A stretch of DNA of 64,000 bases from Spirosoma foliorum (GTDB lineage: Bacteria > Bacteroidota > Bacteroidia > Cytophagales > Spirosomataceae), in contig NZ_CP059732.1 of the NCBI RefSeq assembly GCF_014117325.1, positions 5,903,001-5,967,000 on the forward strand. Reading direction: 5' to 3'. Numbering within the stretch: the first letter of the stretch is position 1; the number at the start of each line of letters is the position of its first letter. Below the pieces are notes generated by a model. It was not told the DNA's origin and ran no database searches. It saw only the letters and a list, made by a program, of their open reading frames with translations. Of the stretch, positions 61,728-64,000 are shown piece after piece. The translations under genes and the position numbers were made by a program.

Positions 61728-62357
61728 TTATAGGCTTTTTATGAATCGGCGAATAGCCCGCTCGAATAAGTTGGTGGGATCTTTAAATAGAGCGATCATT
61801 TTAGGGTCCTGTACGTTTTCAAGCATTTTGGCCCCTTGCTCTGGTCGAATGTTTGTAATGAGATTGATATAACCCTGCATCAGGCAAAACCAGTTAAAAA
61901 TCAGTTCGCCCATATTTTCTGTATCTGGACTAACCTCCCGGAATAAGCCTTCAATTTTCTGTTTGGCATCCTCCATTCCCTCACGCATCATATCCCGTTG
62001 CTGCTCCATTCGTTCCGGGTTATGCATTAGGCGAAATATTTCGGGTTTTTCATTGGCGAATGTCCACTGCACCATCGACAGCCTGACGATCTTTTCTTCG
62101 GCACTTAACTCCATAGCCAGAATCTCATCAAACACCCGTCTATTTTCAGTATGTCCCTCCTTTACAATGTTTAGGAGTACATCCTCTTTATTCTGGAAGT
62201 GTTCATATACAATCGGGGGCGTGTAGTCGATGGCCTCGGCTATACTCCGAATGGTCACGGCATTCCAGTCTTTCTCACGGGCAATCTGCCGGGCTGCGTC
62301 TAAAATACGCTGTCGGATTTCTGCCTTTTGCCGAGTTCTACGATCTATAACACTCAT
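61728..62357 (-). CDS. TetR family repressor of the efflux operon
   Basis: 209 aa. N-terminal HTH (about 12-58): QRILDAARQIAREKDWNAVTI and IDYTPPIVYEHFQNKEDVL. A helical ligand domain fills the rest. It is the first gene of the operon. The 12-bp direct repeats at 62356-62386 overlap its promoter, so it probably represses itself and the pump until a ligand binds. Ligand unknown. Confidence 0.92.
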   Translation of the reverse strand: MSVIDRRTRQKAEIRQRILDAARQIAREKDWNAVTIRSIAEAIDYTPPIVYEHFQNKEDVLLNIVKEGHTENRRVFDEILAMELSAEEKIVRLSMVQWTFANEKPEIFRLMHNPERMEQQRDMMREGMEDAKQKIEGLFREVSPDTENMGELIFNWFCLMQGYINLITNIRPEQGAKMLENVQDPKMIALFKDPTNLFERAIRRFIKSL

Positions 62358-62386
62358 TATCTAACAACTTGCAAATTATCTAACAA
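62356..62386 (-). promoter_or_regulatory. 12-bp direct repeat, likely operator of the TetR gene
   Basis: ATTATCTAACAA at 62356-62367 and again at 62375-62386, 19 bp apart. The second copy touches the -7 element and the first covers the start codon region. The position suits a repressor. Confidence 0.6.
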
Positions 62387-62411
62387 AGATAGATTTTATT
62401 TGTTTCGTCAA
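62384..62411 (-). promoter_or_regulatory. promoter of the efflux operon
   Basis: On the minus strand TTG (62411-62409), a 17-nt gap and TATCTTTG (62391-62384). Start site near 62377, leader about 20 nt. Confidence 0.68.
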
Positions 62412-62458
62412 ATTCGATTTTTATCAAAAATTGTATAAACGGTTGATTTTAAACGATA

Positions 62459-62493
62459 AAAGGCCATTACATCCCGAAGGTGCAATGGCCTTT
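62459..62493. terminator. hairpin terminator
   Basis: AAAGGCCATT and AATGGCCTTT around a 15-nt loop. It lies between the TetR promoter and the metalloprotease stop and can end minus-strand RNA of the latter. Confidence 0.6.
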
Positions 62494-62540
62494 CTCAATA
62501 AAATACTATTTATTATCAATTCACTCTAGTAGCACCAGTG

Positions 62541-62643
62541 GTGTCGGTTTCTTCAAACCGACACGGAGAGGTTTCTCAAAACCTCGTTTATGAACTGCAT
62601 GAGGTTTTGAGAAACCTCGCGGGTCAGGTTTAAGAACCTGACC
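62541..62643. repeat. composite hairpin, family D copy 2
   Basis: Three modules: GTGTCGGTTT/AAACCGACAC (62541-62564), GAGGTTTCTCAAAACCTC (62568-62585) pairing with GAGGTTTTGAGAAACCTC (62601-62618), and GGTCAGGTT/AACCTGACC (62622-62643). The middle 18-mer is itself also half-palindromic. Confidence 0.8.
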
Positions 62644-62662
62644 TCACGCTCATCCAAGACAC

Positions 62663-64000
62663 TTAAAACTCCCAGTCGCAGGCCGGAGCTAACCAATCCT
62701 GACCCGTGTCAATTGGCATTCCATCGGGTGGTGTTTGGGGGTTTGTTGGCTTGACGTCGGCAACGTTACCATCAGCCCGCCGAATCTGATCAAGCGCGAA
62801 TAAACGGTGAGCAGCTCCTTTCGGGTTTGTTACTGGGGCAGTAAGTTTCGTTTTCAGTTGGCTAATTTTTAGCAAGGCCACTGCCCGAACCTGCGGGGTA
62901 CCCTCCTGGTTATTAGCCAGATCAATCAGTTTTTGCAGCACTAACTTGTCGGTCAACCGCTTTACCTCAGCCTGATAACTATCCGTTGGCTCGGCTTTAT
63001 ACCAGGTAGCTCCCAACAGTTGATCAAACATCGATTCAAGGCTCAGTTGAGCAGGATCGACAGCCGATTGTGCAACCAACCGACTAACCCGTTCGCTATT
63101 CATCAGCATCTGAAGTGTCATGCCAGCCGCAGCTTCGGGCGCTGCCATTGGATCGAACGATAAGCCTGTCCGCCGTTTGAACACCTCCCGCGGATTAGGA
63201 TCATAACGGAATGGATGTGGCGGAATGAGAGCCAGTATCGATTTGGGAACCGCCAGGAAAGCCGGATCGATTGTAGCCAGCAAGGCATCTAAAGCCCGTT
63301 TTTGCTCTTGAACTGGCACTGTCGATACAACAGGTTGGCCATCACCTCTAAGTGCATTGGTATAGAGTTGTCCGCCCACTACTTTCGACGCTGCTTCTAC
63401 CTGATAGCGATGGAACATATACATAGGTACCAGCACTTCTTCAAGCGTTGCCATTGGCGTACCAACCGGAATTTTCTTCTCAGAGAAATTACTTAGCGCC
63501 ATCCGCCGAACATCCGATACCCGTTTTAACTCATCAACGGCATTTGAGCCATTATCCCACAAGTGCGTAGCTGGGTGAACGGAACCTTCAGGACGGGCGT
63601 CTTTATCGGTCAAAAACGTCAGCCCCGTCTTATGCATATCGTTCACAATCTTGTTCAACGCCTGTTTTTCGTCTGTACCGGCCGGAAACTGCTCATATCC
63701 ATAGCGAATACTCCATTTGTCGTACTCACCGATGTTTTTCGCATAGGCATCTGATAGATCAATGCTGGCACCTTTTATTTTGGCCACCATAGTCGGATAA
63801 TCCATAACAGACGCCCGTCCAAACATACCTCCGCCTTGTGCACTGGCGATGTAGTTGTGCGGCAAACCAAGCGTATGGCCAACTTCATGAGCCGCCAGTT
63901 GTCGCAACCGTTCAATCGACATTTGCATCATCGGATCAGAAGCAGGAGCCGTTGCACCTGAATAATCACCCACCAAGCCCTGCGCAATCAAGTAATCCTG
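62663..64000 (-). CDS. zinc-dependent metalloprotease (DUF4953/DUF5117-type), 5' part outside the window
   Basis: The frame is open to the window edge, so at least 445 C-terminal residues are seen. The gluzincin/metzincin-like site is AAHEVGHTLGLPHNYIAS, with GGGMFGRASVMDY after it, where a Met-turn is expected. A long helical region follows with repeated short-helix units (about 300 residues). Proteins of this group in Bacteroidota are usually exported and about 800 aa. Substrate unknown. Confidence 0.85.
   Translation of the reverse strand, partial: QDYLIAQGLVGDYSGATAPASDPMMQMSIERLRQLAAHEVGHTLGLPHNYIASAQGGGMFGRASVMDYPTMVAKIKGASIDLSDAYAKNIGEYDKWSIRYGYEQFPAGTDEKQALNKIVNDMHKTGLTFLTDKDARPEGSVHPATHLWDNGSNAVDELKRVSDVRRMALSNFSEKKIPVGTPMATLEEVLVPMYMFHRYQVEAASKVVGGQLYTNALRGDGQPVVSTVPVQEQKRALDALLATIDPAFLAVPKSILALIPPHPFRYDPNPREVFKRRTGLSFDPMAAPEAAAGMTLQMLMNSERVSRLVAQSAVDPAQLSLESMFDQLLGATWYKAEPTDSYQAEVKRLTDKLVLQKLIDLANNQEGTPQVRAVALLKISQLKTKLTAPVTNPKGAAHRLFALDQIRRADGNVADVKPTNPQTPPDGMPIDTGQDWLAPACDWEF

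Overview
The window looks like a chromosomal segment of a Bacteroidota bacterium, most likely a Cytophagales member of the Spirosoma type. The signs are a SusC/SusD pair, a KirBac channel, many lipoproteins with CarboxypepD_reg domains, almost no Shine-Dalgarno sequences, and promoters of the Bacteroidota type (TTG, then a gap of about 17-21 nt, then TAnnTTTG). No rRNA, tRNA, transposase, integrase or CRISPR array was seen.

Layout. 0-12 kb is mostly household: envelope sugar genes, an S15 peptidase, a Na+/H+ antiporter, a KirBac K+ channel, an LD-carboxypeptidase broken by an 8-C run, an SDR, an M20 amidohydrolase and a DUF4126 protein. 12-28.3 kb is an accessory island for a secreted, probably modified peptide: an XRE regulator, a LytTR response regulator and its LytS-type kinase, phased 21-bp operator repeats, a 43-aa lanthipeptide-like precursor behind a good promoter, a receiver without phospho-acceptor, a full-length LanB dehydratase, small peptides including three with double-glycine leaders, a CPBP membrane protease, a CarboxypepD_reg protein, and a complete export line (HlyD adaptor, C39 peptidase-ABC transporter, TolC). 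28.5-45.5 kb holds thrA (aspartokinase-homoserine dehydrogenase), a phage-like kinase-fold protein, a two-lobed aspartic protease, an McrB-like ATPase without McrC, an alcohol dehydrogenase, twin lipoproteins, a Gfo/Idh oxidoreductase, SusD/SusC and a DPP-IV-type peptidase. 45.5-64 kb holds ruvA, a LysM lytic transglycosylase, gatA, tatA, DUF1232, mdh, a second Na+/H+ antiporter, a porin, a TetR-TolC-MFP-RND efflux operon and the 3' part of a zinc metalloprotease.

How it may work (inference): the kinase senses an envelope signal and LytTR binds phased half-sites facing both outward from the kinase pair. This switches on the precursor/LanB side and the XRE gene. LanB would dehydrate Ser/Thr of a precursor. 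The C39 transporter would cut double-glycine leaders and export the peptides through HlyD and TolC. CPBP or a small membrane peptide may give immunity. No LanC cyclase is present, so ring formation is open.

A second theme is structural. Nearly every intergenic gap carries a long, near-perfect palindrome (arms up to 37 bp) from a handful of recurring families. Copies of a family differ in sequence but keep pairing, which points to selection on the hairpin.
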